Assembly: GCA_903924715.1 (NCBI GenBank)
Contig: CAIYCP010000168.1
Span: 1 to 5,534, forward strand
Source: an uncultured beta proteobacterium
GTDB taxonomy: Bacteria > Pseudomonadota > Gammaproteobacteria > Burkholderiales > Burkholderiaceae_B
DNA length: 5,534 nucleotides
Direction: 5' to 3'
In this document: positions 1-5,534 of the stretch, piece by piece
Numbering within the stretch: position 1 is the stretch's first letter
Layout of the letters: each line of letters opens with the position of its first letter
Notes under the pieces: model-generated
Told to the model about the DNA's origin: nothing
Database searches by the model: none
Seen by the model: only the letters and a program-made list of their open reading frames with translations
Translations under genes and position numbers: made by a program

Positions 1-950
1 GCGCGTTCAAAATCCTGCACCATCGCATCAAGTGCCAAACCCGCATGTTGACGCACCGCCTTGGATGCACTCAACATTAATTCGCATGAAATCGGATTAC
101 GCTTTTGCGGCATCGTACTCGAGGCGCCACGCCCTTTTACGAAGGGCTCAAACGCCTCGCCTAACTCGTTGGTCATCATCAACATAATATCAAGTGCGAT
201 TTTTCCGAGGGACCCAGTAACAAGCGCCAAAAACTGAATCGCCTCAGTCAGCCCATCACGGGCAACATGCCAGGTCACGGGCGCGGCCTCAAGTTGCAAC
301 TCTTTCATGAGCGCTGCATGCACAGCCAACCCTTGAGAGCCTAACGAAGCCAGCGTTCCGGCTGCGCCACCAAATTGCCCGACCAGAACACGTGGCTTGA
401 GCTGAGCAAGTCTTTCGCGATGACGCCTTACCATCAGCAACCATACCGCCACCTTATAACCAAAGGTAATGGGCAAGGCATGTTGAAGATGCGTGCGACC
501 TGCCATGGGTGCATCACGATAGCGAGCGGCCAGCGCATCCAGAATTTGATCAAGCTCATCAAGATCGGTCTCTATAATTTTTAGGCCGGCCCGCACTTGC
601 AGCACCGTCGCTGTATCCATGATGTCCTGCGTTGTTGCACCCCAATGCAAATACTCACCCTCTGGGCCGCACATTTTTGATAGTTGATGCACCAAAGGCA
701 AAATCGGATAGCCAACGATTTCAGTTTCGCGTTTGAGTTCAACCATGTCGAGTTGGGTCGAATCTGCTTTTTGAGCAATCACTTCAGCTGCTTTGGCGGG
801 GATCACCCCAAGTCGGCCTTGAACCTGAGCCAAGGCAATTTCAGTTTCGGTGTAGCGATACACCGTTGACGCGTCGTCAAAGACAGCGCGCATCGCCGCA
901 GTGCCGAACATATCTTTGAAGATCGAAGACTCGAGCATAGAGATTGGCAT
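1..950 (-). CDS. Class II fumarase/aspartase-superfamily lyase, 3-carboxy-cis,cis-muconate cycloisomerase (PcaB)-like; 3' end beyond the window
   Basis: The reading frame is open from the ATG at 950 to the left edge, giving 316 residues. Family members are usually about 450 residues, so roughly the last 130, including the C-terminal helical domain, are missing. Visible family motifs are HWGATTQDIMDTA at residues 102-114, GRTHLQHALPITFG at 151-164, and the signature loop GASSTMPQKRNP at 275-286, whose serines include the usual catalytic base. The N-terminal FGTAAMRAVFDD (15-26) and the GATTQD form fit the carboxymuconate cycloisomerase branch better than adenylosuccinate or argininosuccinate lyase. 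The family carries out reversible beta-elimination or cycloisomerisation on carboxylates, as cytosolic tetramers. The substrate is not shown here; no protocatechuate-pathway gene is visible alongside, so I give no pcaB symbol. The start at 950 has no clear ribosome binding site; Met5 (ATG at 938) is an alternative. The gene is divergent from the Bug receptor, which hints at a shared substrate. Confidence 0.88.
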   Translation of the reverse strand, partial: MPISMLESSIFKDMFGTAAMRAVFDDASTVYRYTETEIALAQVQGRLGVIPAKAAEVIAQKADSTQLDMVELKRETEIVGYPILPLVHQLSKMCGPEGEYLHWGATTQDIMDTATVLQVRAGLKIIETDLDELDQILDALAARYRDAPMAGRTHLQHALPITFGYKVAVWLLMVRRHRERLAQLKPRVLVGQFGGAAGTLASLGSQGLAVHAALMKELQLEAAPVTWHVARDGLTEAIQFLALVTGSLGKIALDIMLMMTNELGEAFEPFVKGRGASSTMPQKRNPISCELMLSASKAVRQHAGLALDAMVQDFER

Positions 951-979
951 GGCAGTGTCAGTAAAAGTGGGGATGGCAT

Positions 980-1008
980 ATATTAGGAGGGGGCTTTAGG
1001 CGCGTCAA
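980..1008 (-). promoter_or_regulatory. Sigma70-like promoter for the lyase gene
   Basis: Read on the minus strand, TTGACG (1008-1003) matches the -35 consensus in five of six bases. A 17-base spacer leads to TAATAT (985-980), which matches the -10 consensus in four of six. Transcription would begin near 973, leaving a leader of only about 23 bases before the ATG at 950. The ideal spacing and correct position support the call. It is read by eye and has no experimental support. Confidence 0.55.
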
Positions 1009-1016
1009 CGTCGCCG

Positions 1017-1066
1017 CAAGCCGTTCGTGTCTCACAACACAGCGTTTACCCCAGACTGAGGGCTTG
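1017..1066. repeat. Inverted repeat between the two divergent promoters; possible operator
   Basis: CAAGCC at 1017-1022 and its exact complement GGCTTG at 1061-1066 flank 38 bases. A smaller dyad, GTGT (1027-1030) and ACAC (1037-1040), lies between them. The outer pair sits just upstream of the lyase -35 and of the predicted Bug-gene promoter, where a regulator controlling both genes would bind. Six-base arms at this distance can arise by chance, and no regulator gene is visible in the window. Confidence 0.2.
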
Positions 1067-1079
1067 TGGATGTTCAATC

Positions 1080-1109
1080 TGGCCAGACAGCGATCGCGAG
1101 TGCTATAAA
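1080..1109 (+). promoter_or_regulatory. Candidate extended -10 promoter for the Bug receptor gene
   Basis: TATAAA at 1104-1109 is preceded by TG at 1101-1102, giving the extended -10 form TGCTATAAA. An 18-base spacer leads back to TGGCCA at 1080-1085, which matches the -35 consensus in only four of six positions. Extended -10 promoters often have weak -35 elements. The eight-base palindrome GCGATCGC (1090-1097) lies in the spacer. The predicted leader would be about 55 bases. Confidence 0.35.
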
Positions 1110-1122
1110 GATTGTCTTCGAG

Positions 1123-1138
1123 CGCTCAAGCGTGAGCG
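1123..1138 (+). repeat. Small hairpin in the predicted leader of the Bug receptor gene
   Basis: CGCTCA (1123-1128) and TGAGCG (1133-1138) are perfect complements around a four-base loop, AGCG. The element lies downstream of the candidate -10 and 31 bases before the ATG. It could be an operator half-site pair or an RNA stem in the leader. No T-run follows, so it is not a terminator. Confidence 0.3.
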
Positions 1139-1169
1139 TTGCCCGCCACCTTTAAAAGACTTCATCACC

Positions 1170-2162
1170 ATGTCGATGCGTTTAGCTAAAAAAATCTTCT
1201 TTTCGACCATACTCGGACTTTTGTCGCTCAGTCAAAGTGCGCTGACCTGGGCTCAAGACTATCCGACGCGCAATATCACCATGGTCATGCCCTATGCGGC
1301 AGGTGGCCCAGGGGACATCATTACTCGACTCTTCGCTGGCGCAATGCAAAAGCAGTTGGGTCAAACCATCGTGGTAGATAACCCTGCAGGTGCGGGTGGC
1401 AGCATCGGCACAGCCAAGGTTGCACGTGCAGCGCCAGACGGCTACACCTTACTGATGATTCACATTAGCCACGCCACGAATGTACTGATGATTAAAAACC
1501 TACCGTACAGCCCGATTGACGACTTTGAGCCAATTGGCCTGGCAACGGTTGGCCCCATGGTGGTCACAGGACGCAAAGACCTTCCCACAAAAGATGCACG
1601 CGAATTTGTGACTTATATCAAAGAGAACAGTGCCAAAATAAGCATGGGTCATGCAGGCATTGGCTCAGCATCGCATCTTTGCAGTCTGATGTTCATGGAT
1701 GCGTTAGACATCAAACTGACGCTAGTCCCGTATAAAGGTGCTGCACCCGCAATCAATGACTTGATGGGCGGTCAGATTGATATTATGTGCGATCAAACCA
1801 CAAGCACAGTGCCCGCAATCAGTGGCGGCCGAATCAAGGCCTACGCGGTAGCCGGCACACAACGCCTGCCCTCTATGCCAGACCTGCCCGCATTAAGTGA
1901 AGTTGGCGTAAAAGGTTTTGATATCAGTATTTGGTTTGGCCTCTATGCGCCAAAAGGTACGCCACAACCCATTATCAATCGGCTCTCAGCAGCCCTTGCG
2001 GCCGCCGTCGTCGACCCCGAGGTCAAAGCCAAACTCGATAGCATTAGCACAACGCCAGTCTCCCCAGACCTTGCCGTGCCGGCAAAGCTGCGTGCGCATT
2101 TAAAAAATGAGATTGGGACGCTTGGACCCTTGCTGATTAAGTCTGGAATTACGCCGAACTAA
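1170..2162 (+). CDS. Bug-family (tripartite tricarboxylate transporter) periplasmic substrate-binding protein
   Basis: The 330-residue product is the usual length for the family. Residues 1-28 form a Sec signal peptide: a basic start (MSMRLAKK), a hydrophobic core and likely cleavage after TWA, before QDYP. The mature protein opens with the family pattern YPTRNITMVMPYAAGGPGD (31-49), then NPAGAGGSIGT (71-81), APDGYTLLM (88-96), VPYKGAAPAINDLMGGQID (186-204) and LYAPKGTP further on. Bug proteins bind small organic anions, often carboxylates, in the periplasm and deliver them to TctA/TctB membrane proteins. Neither membrane gene is visible, so this is an orphan receptor that probably shares a transporter encoded elsewhere or acts in sensing. 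The ligand cannot be read from sequence. The first ATG was chosen; only a weak purine stretch (AAAAGA, 1154-1159) lies upstream, and the ATG at 1176 would also keep the signal peptide. It is divergent from the lyase gene. Confidence 0.93.
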   Translation: MSMRLAKKIFFSTILGLLSLSQSALTWAQDYPTRNITMVMPYAAGGPGDIITRLFAGAMQKQLGQTIVVDNPAGAGGSIGTAKVARAAPDGYTLLMIHISHATNVLMIKNLPYSPIDDFEPIGLATVGPMVVTGRKDLPTKDAREFVTYIKENSAKISMGHAGIGSASHLCSLMFMDALDIKLTLVPYKGAAPAINDLMGGQIDIMCDQTTSTVPAISGGRIKAYAVAGTQRLPSMPDLPALSEVGVKGFDISIWFGLYAPKGTPQPIINRLSAALAAAVVDPEVKAKLDSISTTPVSPDLAVPAKLRAHLKNEIGTLGPLLIKSGITPN

Positions 2163-2208
2163 AAACAGCAAAAATCGCAAGGCGCTTAAGACACAAGCGG
2201 CCTTGCGA
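2161..2208 (-). terminator. Rho-independent terminator of the liv-type operon
   Basis: TCGCAAGGCGCTT (2175-2187) pairs with AAGCGGCCTTGCGA (2195-2208), giving a 13-pair stem with one bulged G around a seven-base loop. Read on the minus strand, the stem is followed directly by five T (2174-2170) and, four bases later, five more (2165-2161). It starts 13 bases past the stop codon of the minus-strand binding-protein gene. On the plus strand the hairpin is followed by CAAGAAAG with no T-run, so it should terminate the Bug gene poorly, though it could still protect that transcript's 3' end. The distal T-run overlaps the Bug gene's TAA. Confidence 0.82.
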
Positions 2209-2221
2209 CAAGAAAGAAAAC

Positions 2222-3520
2222 TCACACAGGCATCTTGTTTAATTCATTTCGTACAGGCAACTGCTTGAGCAAATCTTCTTTTGAAATTCGCTGCTTCACC
2301 TCGTAACGCCCGTTTTCAACACGGCTAATGTAGTGATCCAGTATGCCCGCATGATCTTCTTTGCGGATGATCTTATCGCCTTGAGGATGTCCGATTGAAT
2401 TTTTCAAACTCATTCCCTCTAAAGCCTGTATCACGCCTTCCACATCTTTTCGTGATTGGTATCCAGAAGATTCGATTGCAGCCTTTAACGCGAACAAATC
2501 CTCCCAAGATTGCCACGCGTGACTCTTAGCCATGACAAGCTTTCCATTTTTCTCGCGAGCATAAGTTTCATCGACATTCATTGCAGCAATGAATTCCTTA
2601 TGAAATGCATCATCCTTGTACTTTGCCACACGAGGAAAATTCTCTAACAGATAAACACCTTCGGCTGCGCCCTGTATCTCATTGGGATCAATTGCCTCCA
2701 TCGTGCCGTTTACCGAATACATCTTTAGTTTTTTATCCAAGCCCATCGATTTAGCTTGAGTAAAAAAGGCAACCGAGAGCGAGCCAAAGAAAATAGAAAA
2801 GAGCACCTCAGTATCAGCAGGAACCTGCGCCAGATAAGGCACCAAATCTTTGGCATCCAACGGAACGGGTATACCTTTCAACCATGTACCGCCTAACCGT
2901 TCGATCACGGCCTTCGCTTCAGCATTATGACTTTGGCCCCAGGCATAGTCCGCATAGATCACGGTCCATTTTTTTCCTAAATTTTCAAGCGCCCACGGCA
3001 CACCTGCAGCTGCCATCGAATACGTATCGCTGCCCGTTCTAAAGCTGTAGCGCGTTCCTTTCGAACCTGTCGCCTCAGTGGCTTCACCTTGCGAAAAATA
3101 GATCGTTTTAAGTTCTGTCGCAATTGGGATGGACGCGAGCATGACACCAGAATGCACCGACCCAACGACAAACTCAGCGTTACCGCGTTGAATCAGGTTG
3201 CGCAGCTTTCTTGCCCCGGTTGCGGGATTGGACTCTGTATCTTCGGTGAGAAGCGTCACCTTTCGCTTCGCAATCCCACCCTCGGCATTGATTCGCTCAA
3301 CTGCTTTTTTTGCACACACATCATGCCAATGCCCCCACGAGGCAAAACCACCCGTGATCTCAGCATGATGGCCAATCACAAGTGGACCGCTCGTTTGAGC
3401 GTAGAGATCTTTCATGATGGTCATATTGGCCAAGCCTGCCGCCACTCCGCCTTTAAGCGCGAGGCTCAGCAAACTACGACGACCGGAATTAGGTGATTCT
3501 TTCTTTGCGTGATCATCCAT
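2222..3520 (-). CDS. HAAT-family ABC transporter periplasmic substrate-binding protein (type I fold)
   Basis: The 432-residue product resembles LivK/UrtA/AmiC-type receptors (Peripla_BP_6/5 class). Residues 1-41 are an export signal with twin arginines at 14-15 (SGRRSLLSLALK), a hydrophobic stretch rich in Gly and Ala, and likely cleavage after LYA at 41, so Tat export is possible. The mature chain begins PLVIGHHAEITGGFASWG (46-63), the usual first strand and ligand loop. AVERINAEGGI, LLTEDTESNPATGARK and a VVGSVHSGV segment follow, all typical of the first lobe; YADYAWGQS marks the crossover to the second. It would capture ligand in the periplasm for the LivM/LivG/LivF proteins encoded just upstream. 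The ligand is not determinable; branched-chain amino acids, urea or amides, and aromatic acids are all bound by relatives. It is the last gene of the operon, 28 bases after livF and followed by the terminator. AGGAG (3534-3530) lies nine bases before the ATG and supports this start. Confidence 0.92.
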   Translation of the reverse strand: MDDHAKKESPNSGRRSLLSLALKGGVAAGLANMTIMKDLYAQTSGPLVIGHHAEITGGFASWGHWHDVCAKKAVERINAEGGIAKRKVTLLTEDTESNPATGARKLRNLIQRGNAEFVVGSVHSGVMLASIPIATELKTIYFSQGEATEATGSKGTRYSFRTGSDTYSMAAAGVPWALENLGKKWTVIYADYAWGQSHNAEAKAVIERLGGTWLKGIPVPLDAKDLVPYLAQVPADTEVLFSIFFGSLSVAFFTQAKSMGLDKKLKMYSVNGTMEAIDPNEIQGAAEGVYLLENFPRVAKYKDDAFHKEFIAAMNVDETYAREKNGKLVMAKSHAWQSWEDLFALKAAIESSGYQSRKDVEGVIQALEGMSLKNSIGHPQGDKIIRKEDHAGILDHYISRVENGRYEVKQRISKEDLLKQLPVRNELNKMPV

Positions 3521-3529
3521 GCTGTAGTG

Positions 3530-3534
3530 CTCCT
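3530..3534 (-). promoter_or_regulatory. Ribosome binding site of the binding-protein gene
   Basis: AGGAG on the minus strand lies nine bases before the ATG at 3520, within the short gap after livF. It is the clearest Shine-Dalgarno match in the window. This fits a need for more receptor than ATPase or permease, but relative expression is inference. Confidence 0.7.
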
Positions 3535-3549
3535 GTCAGGGTTAAGAGG

Positions 3550-4263
3550 CTAAATTTTGATATCTAGGTGCTCAGAGAGCATCTTCGGGTCAGTCAAGAT
3601 CGATTGCGTACTGGCATTCATGACGATCTTGCCTTTATCCATCACCAGTATTCGCGTGCATAAATCAAGCGCTGTTTTAACGTTTTGTTCAACCAGCAAA
3701 ATTCCAATACCTTGGGCGTTGATCTTCTTTATTTCGGCTCGAATTTCAGAAACAAGCTTGGGCATAATCCCTTCGGTCGGCTCATCCAAAATGATCAGTT
3801 TAGGTTCCATTAATAGACAACGCGCGATCGACAACATCTGCTGCTCGCCGCCAGATAAGGTGCCTCCGGGCTGCTCAAGCCTTTCTCTAAGACGCGGGAA
3901 GCGTTCAAATACATACGCGACCAGGTCATCAGGTGCTTTGTTCTTGACACCTAAAAACAAATTTTCTTTTACGCTCAGGTTTGGAAAAATACCGCGACCC
4001 TGGGGTACGTAACCGATTCCTAAATGGGGGATTTTATGTGGGGCCAGAGTACTGAGTTCTTGACTGTCAAACGAAATCGAGCCTTGTGCGCAAGCCAACA
4101 AACCCATGATCGTTTTAAGCGTTGTCGTTTTGCCCACGCCATTACGCCCAAGGATCCCCACCGCCTCACCATGCTCAACTTTAAAAGAAAGGTCCTGGAG
4201 AACATTCACGCGACCATACGACGCATACACACTCTTTAATTCGAGTACATGTTGCTTATTCAT
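3550..4263 (-). CDS. livF: HAAT-family ABC transporter ATP-binding protein LivF
   Basis: This 237-residue cytoplasmic ATPase pairs with LivG to power import. It shows Walker A GRNGVGKT (39-46), Q-loop Gln88 in GYVPQGRGIFPNLSVKENL, signature LSGGEQQ (136-142), and Walker B LIILDEP (156-162) with catalytic Glu161, followed by TEGIMPKL. The GRGIFPNLTV-like segment and the VEQN (191-194) ending are hallmarks of LivF rather than LivG. The usual H-loop histidine is replaced by Gln193, which is normal in this family. The frame stays open upstream to an ATG at 4398, but those 45 extra residues lie inside livG and match no ATPase sequence. The ATG at 4263 has GAGGTGG (4276-4270) six bases ahead and begins the usual LELKSVYASYG start. 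It overlaps the livG stop by eight bases, which suggests translational coupling. Confidence 0.95.
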   Translation of the reverse strand: MNKQHVLELKSVYASYGRVNVLQDLSFKVEHGEAVGILGRNGVGKTTTLKTIMGLLACAQGSISFDSQELSTLAPHKIPHLGIGYVPQGRGIFPNLSVKENLFLGVKNKAPDDLVAYVFERFPRLRERLEQPGGTLSGGEQQMLSIARCLLMEPKLIILDEPTEGIMPKLVSEIRAEIKKINAQGIGILLVEQNVKTALDLCTRILVMDKGKIVMNASTQSILTDPKMLSEHLDIKI

Positions 4264-5014
4264 GCGCAGCCACCTCGTCGACGCCAAAGTACACTTCTTT
4301 GACGCTTTGATTCTCAGCAATTTCGCGGGGGGTCCCGCTTGCCAGTTTTGCGCCAAACGCAAGTACTGTAATCTCTTCTGCGAGTTTAAACACCACATCC
4401 ATGTCGTGCTCGATGATCACCACATGCGTCTGTTTAGCAAGGCTTGCGATCTTAGTCACGACCTTTTCGGTCTCTTGCGGACTCATTCCGCACACCGGTT
4501 CATCAAAAAGAATCATGCGCGGCCGCGTAATAATCGCCATGCCGATCTCAAGCAGTGCAACATCCCCATAAGACAGCGTGCCCGCCTCTCTATCGCGAAA
4601 CCGCTCAAGCTCAAGTTGCTCAATGACGCTCTCTACCTCTTCTTGCTCGAGACGATAATTTGCAACTTTTTTGAAAGGGTTCAAATGACCGCGATGCGCT
4701 GACAGAGTAATCCAGAGATTTTCAAATACTGTCATGCTGTTAAATACGCTTTTAACTTGCAACGTACGCTTAATTCCCAGCCTTGAGATTTCGTGTATCG
4801 GTAAGTTTGTAATTTCACTACTTTCAAAAAAAATCGTCCCTGAATCAGGTCTGATAAATCCTGCAATCAAATTGAACAAGGTCGTCTTGCCTGCGCCGTT
4901 CGGTCCAATAATTGCATTGATCCTACCCGGCATCAAGGCCAAACTTAAGTCACTGACTGCTTTGACGCCTCCAAATGACTTGGATAGATTGTCAATTTTC
5001 AAAAAAGGAATCAT
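4256..5014 (-). CDS. livG: HAAT-family ABC transporter ATP-binding protein LivG
   Basis: This 252-residue cytoplasmic ATPase is the partner of LivF. Motifs are Walker A GPNGAGKT (37-44), Q-loop Gln86 in KRTLQVKSVFNSMTVFENL, signature LSYGD (147-151), Walker B MILFDEP (167-173) with catalytic Glu172, and the H-loop His203 in VVIIEHDMDVVF. The extended C-terminus ending in the YFG motif (242-244) is characteristic of LivG-type subunits. Two departures from the common pattern are seen: Val152 where the signature usually carries Gln or another polar residue (LSYGDV), and Val-Cys at 174-175 after DEP where small or polar residues are usual. All catalytic residues remain, so it should be active. 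The frame is open upstream to an ATG at 5212, but that stretch lies within livM and has no ATPase homology. The chosen ATG at 5014 overlaps the livM stop as ATGA and has AAGAGGGG just ahead. Confidence 0.95.
   Translation of the reverse strand: MIPFLKIDNLSKSFGGVKAVSDLSLALMPGRINAIIGPNGAGKTTLFNLIAGFIRPDSGTIFFESSEITNLPIHEISRLGIKRTLQVKSVFNSMTVFENLWITLSAHRGHLNPFKKVANYRLEQEEVESVIEQLELERFRDREAGTLSYGDVALLEIGMAIITRPRMILFDEPVCGMSPQETEKVVTKIASLAKQTHVVIIEHDMDVVFKLAEEITVLAFGAKLASGTPREIAENQSVKEVYFGVDEVAAHE
4270..4276 (-). promoter_or_regulatory. Ribosome binding site that fixes the livF start
   Basis: GAGGTGG on the minus strand lies six bases before the ATG at 4263, inside the 3' end of livG. It supports the 237-residue product over the 282-residue open frame that begins at 4398. 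Confidence 0.65.
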
Positions 5015-5534
5015 GCGCCCCTCTTCTGAACATATTTTTTCCAAAGCCCCACGATCCCTTCGGGAGCAAAAATCACAATACAAATCGCAAAGCCACCCAC
5101 AATCAGTGCATAGTGCTGCCAATGGCTCGACACGACCTCTCTGATCAGTATAAAAATTCCCGTCCCGATTGCTGGGCCCAAGAGCGTGCCAATGCCACCT
5201 ACGATCGCCCAAACGACACCCTCACCTGAAACGTGATAGAACATATATGATGCAGAGGCGTAGCGACCAAACAGTGCAAACAGAGCACCCGACACGCCTG
5301 CCAAAAAGCCCGCGATCACAAAAGCCGCCAGACGCAACCGATAGACATGAATCCCGATAAGCGATGCCCTGACATCATTATCACGAATGGCAATCAAAGA
5401 CCGGCCAAATGCACTAGCCATCACAATTCGAATAAGCCAAAAACACAAGACCACAACAATCAGCATAAAAAAGTATTGGGTGGTCGCATCGGTCAGACTG
5501 AGCTTGTAACCTGCAGCACTGACCATATCAGGCA
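5011..5534 (-). CDS. livM: HAAT-family ABC transporter permease LivM, C-terminal part; 5' end beyond the window
   Basis: The frame is open to the right edge, giving 173 complete codons of a protein usually 300-350 residues long. In visible numbering, transmembrane segments lie near 20-38, 68-88, 105-130 and 141-163. Between the first two is the cytoplasmic coupling loop, SAFGRSLIAIRDNDVRA (40-56) then GIHVYRLRLAAFVIAG, which contacts the ATPases and is strongly conserved in LivM. SGEGVVWAIVGGIGTLLGP (102-120) and APEGIVGLWKK (156-166) are also LivM signatures. The protein forms half of the inner-membrane channel; its usual partner LivH would be expected upstream, off the window. An ATG at 5526 exists inside the frame, but starting there would remove the N-terminal membrane helices, so it is not the start. 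The stop overlaps the livG ATG by four bases (ATGA), as in coupled operons. Confidence 0.93.
   Translation of the reverse strand, partial: PDMVSAAGYKLSLTDATTQYFFMLIVVVLCFWLIRIVMASAFGRSLIAIRDNDVRASLIGIHVYRLRLAAFVIAGFLAGVSGALFALFGRYASASYMFYHVSGEGVVWAIVGGIGTLLGPAIGTGIFILIREVVSSHWQHYALIVGGFAICIVIFAPEGIVGLWKKYVQKRGA
5018..5025 (-). promoter_or_regulatory. Ribosome binding site that fixes the livG start
   Basis: AAGAGGGG on the minus strand ends three bases before the ATG at 5014, within the last codons of livM. Together with the ATGA overlap it supports the 252-residue product over the open frame extending to 5212. Confidence 0.6.

Noticed and set aside
375..869. Small open frames on both strands inside the lyase gene (375-584 plus, 581-778 minus, 684-869 plus)
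   Set aside because: All lie within the lyase coding frame, which has family motifs on both sides and no frameshift. Their products show no recognisable domain and they lack ribosome binding sites.
1090..1097. GCGATCGC palindrome as a HIP1-type genome repeat
   Set aside because: HIP1 is a cyanobacterial repeat. I noticed only this copy, and the protein content points to betaproteobacteria.
3089..3496. A 135-residue plus-strand open frame with several cysteines, opposite the binding-protein gene
   Set aside because: It is fully antisense to a well-supported periplasmic binding protein. The Cys-rich look comes from the complement of common codons, and no domain is recognisable.
3521..3549. 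Possible separate promoter or terminator between livF and the binding-protein gene
   Set aside because: The 29 bases here, including the last base of the livF stop codon, hold only a ribosome binding site. No hairpin with a T-run or -10/-35 pair is seen, so co-transcription is simplest.
4264..4398. N-terminal extension of LivF by 45 residues
   Set aside because: It overlaps livG in another frame, matches no ATPase N-terminus, and the ATG at 4263 has a proper ribosome binding site and the standard start.
4106..5144. Long plus-strand open frames (4106-4702 and 4734-5144) opposite livF and livG
   Set aside because: Both are antisense shadows of two ATPase genes with complete motif sets. The predicted proteins have no coherent domain or start signal.
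5015..5212. N-terminal extension of LivG by 66 residues, rich in Cys and Trp
   Set aside because: It is the out-of-frame reading of the livM C-terminus. The ATGA overlap and ribosome binding site at 5014 mark the real start.

Overview
The window looks like the chromosome of a betaproteobacterium, most likely Burkholderiales. This is inferred from two things: a stand-alone periplasmic receptor of the Bug (tripartite tricarboxylate transporter receptor) family, which is greatly expanded in that order, and its pairing with a carboxymuconate-cycloisomerase-type lyase. Base composition is close to half G+C by eye, lower than in Bordetella or Burkholderia, so genus and family are left open. There are six protein genes, two of them cut by the window edges. 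I saw no RNA gene, insertion sequence, CRISPR array or phage gene.

Layout. Bases 1-950 (minus strand) hold the N-terminal 316 residues of a fumarase/aspartase-superfamily lyase, continuing past the left edge. A 219-base divergent intergenic region (951-1169) follows, with a good sigma70-like promoter for the lyase, a weaker extended -10 promoter for the plus-strand gene and several small inverted repeats. Bases 1170-2162 (plus) encode a complete Bug-family receptor with a signal peptide. A strong hairpin at 2175-2208 separates it from a convergent minus-strand operon that enters from the right edge: livM (permease, partial, 5534-5011), livG (ATPase, 5014-4256), livF (ATPase, 4263-3550) and a type I periplasmic binding protein (3520-2222). 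These genes overlap or nearly touch (4-base overlap, 8-base overlap, 28-base gap), and the operon ends at a T-tract terminator read on the minus strand.

How the genes work together. The operon encodes most of a high-affinity branched-chain-amino-acid/amide type (HAAT) ABC importer: binding protein, one of two permeases and both ATPases. The second permease, livH, would be expected just beyond the right edge. Its substrate cannot be read from the sequence; HAAT systems import branched-chain amino acids, urea, short amides or aromatic acids. The lyase and the Bug receptor are divergent neighbours, and may take up and break down a related carboxylate, but this is inference from position. The region looks like ordinary transport and catabolism. 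I found no clearly new system; the points worth a second look are the regulatory architecture, the asymmetric terminator, and some substitutions in the ATPases.
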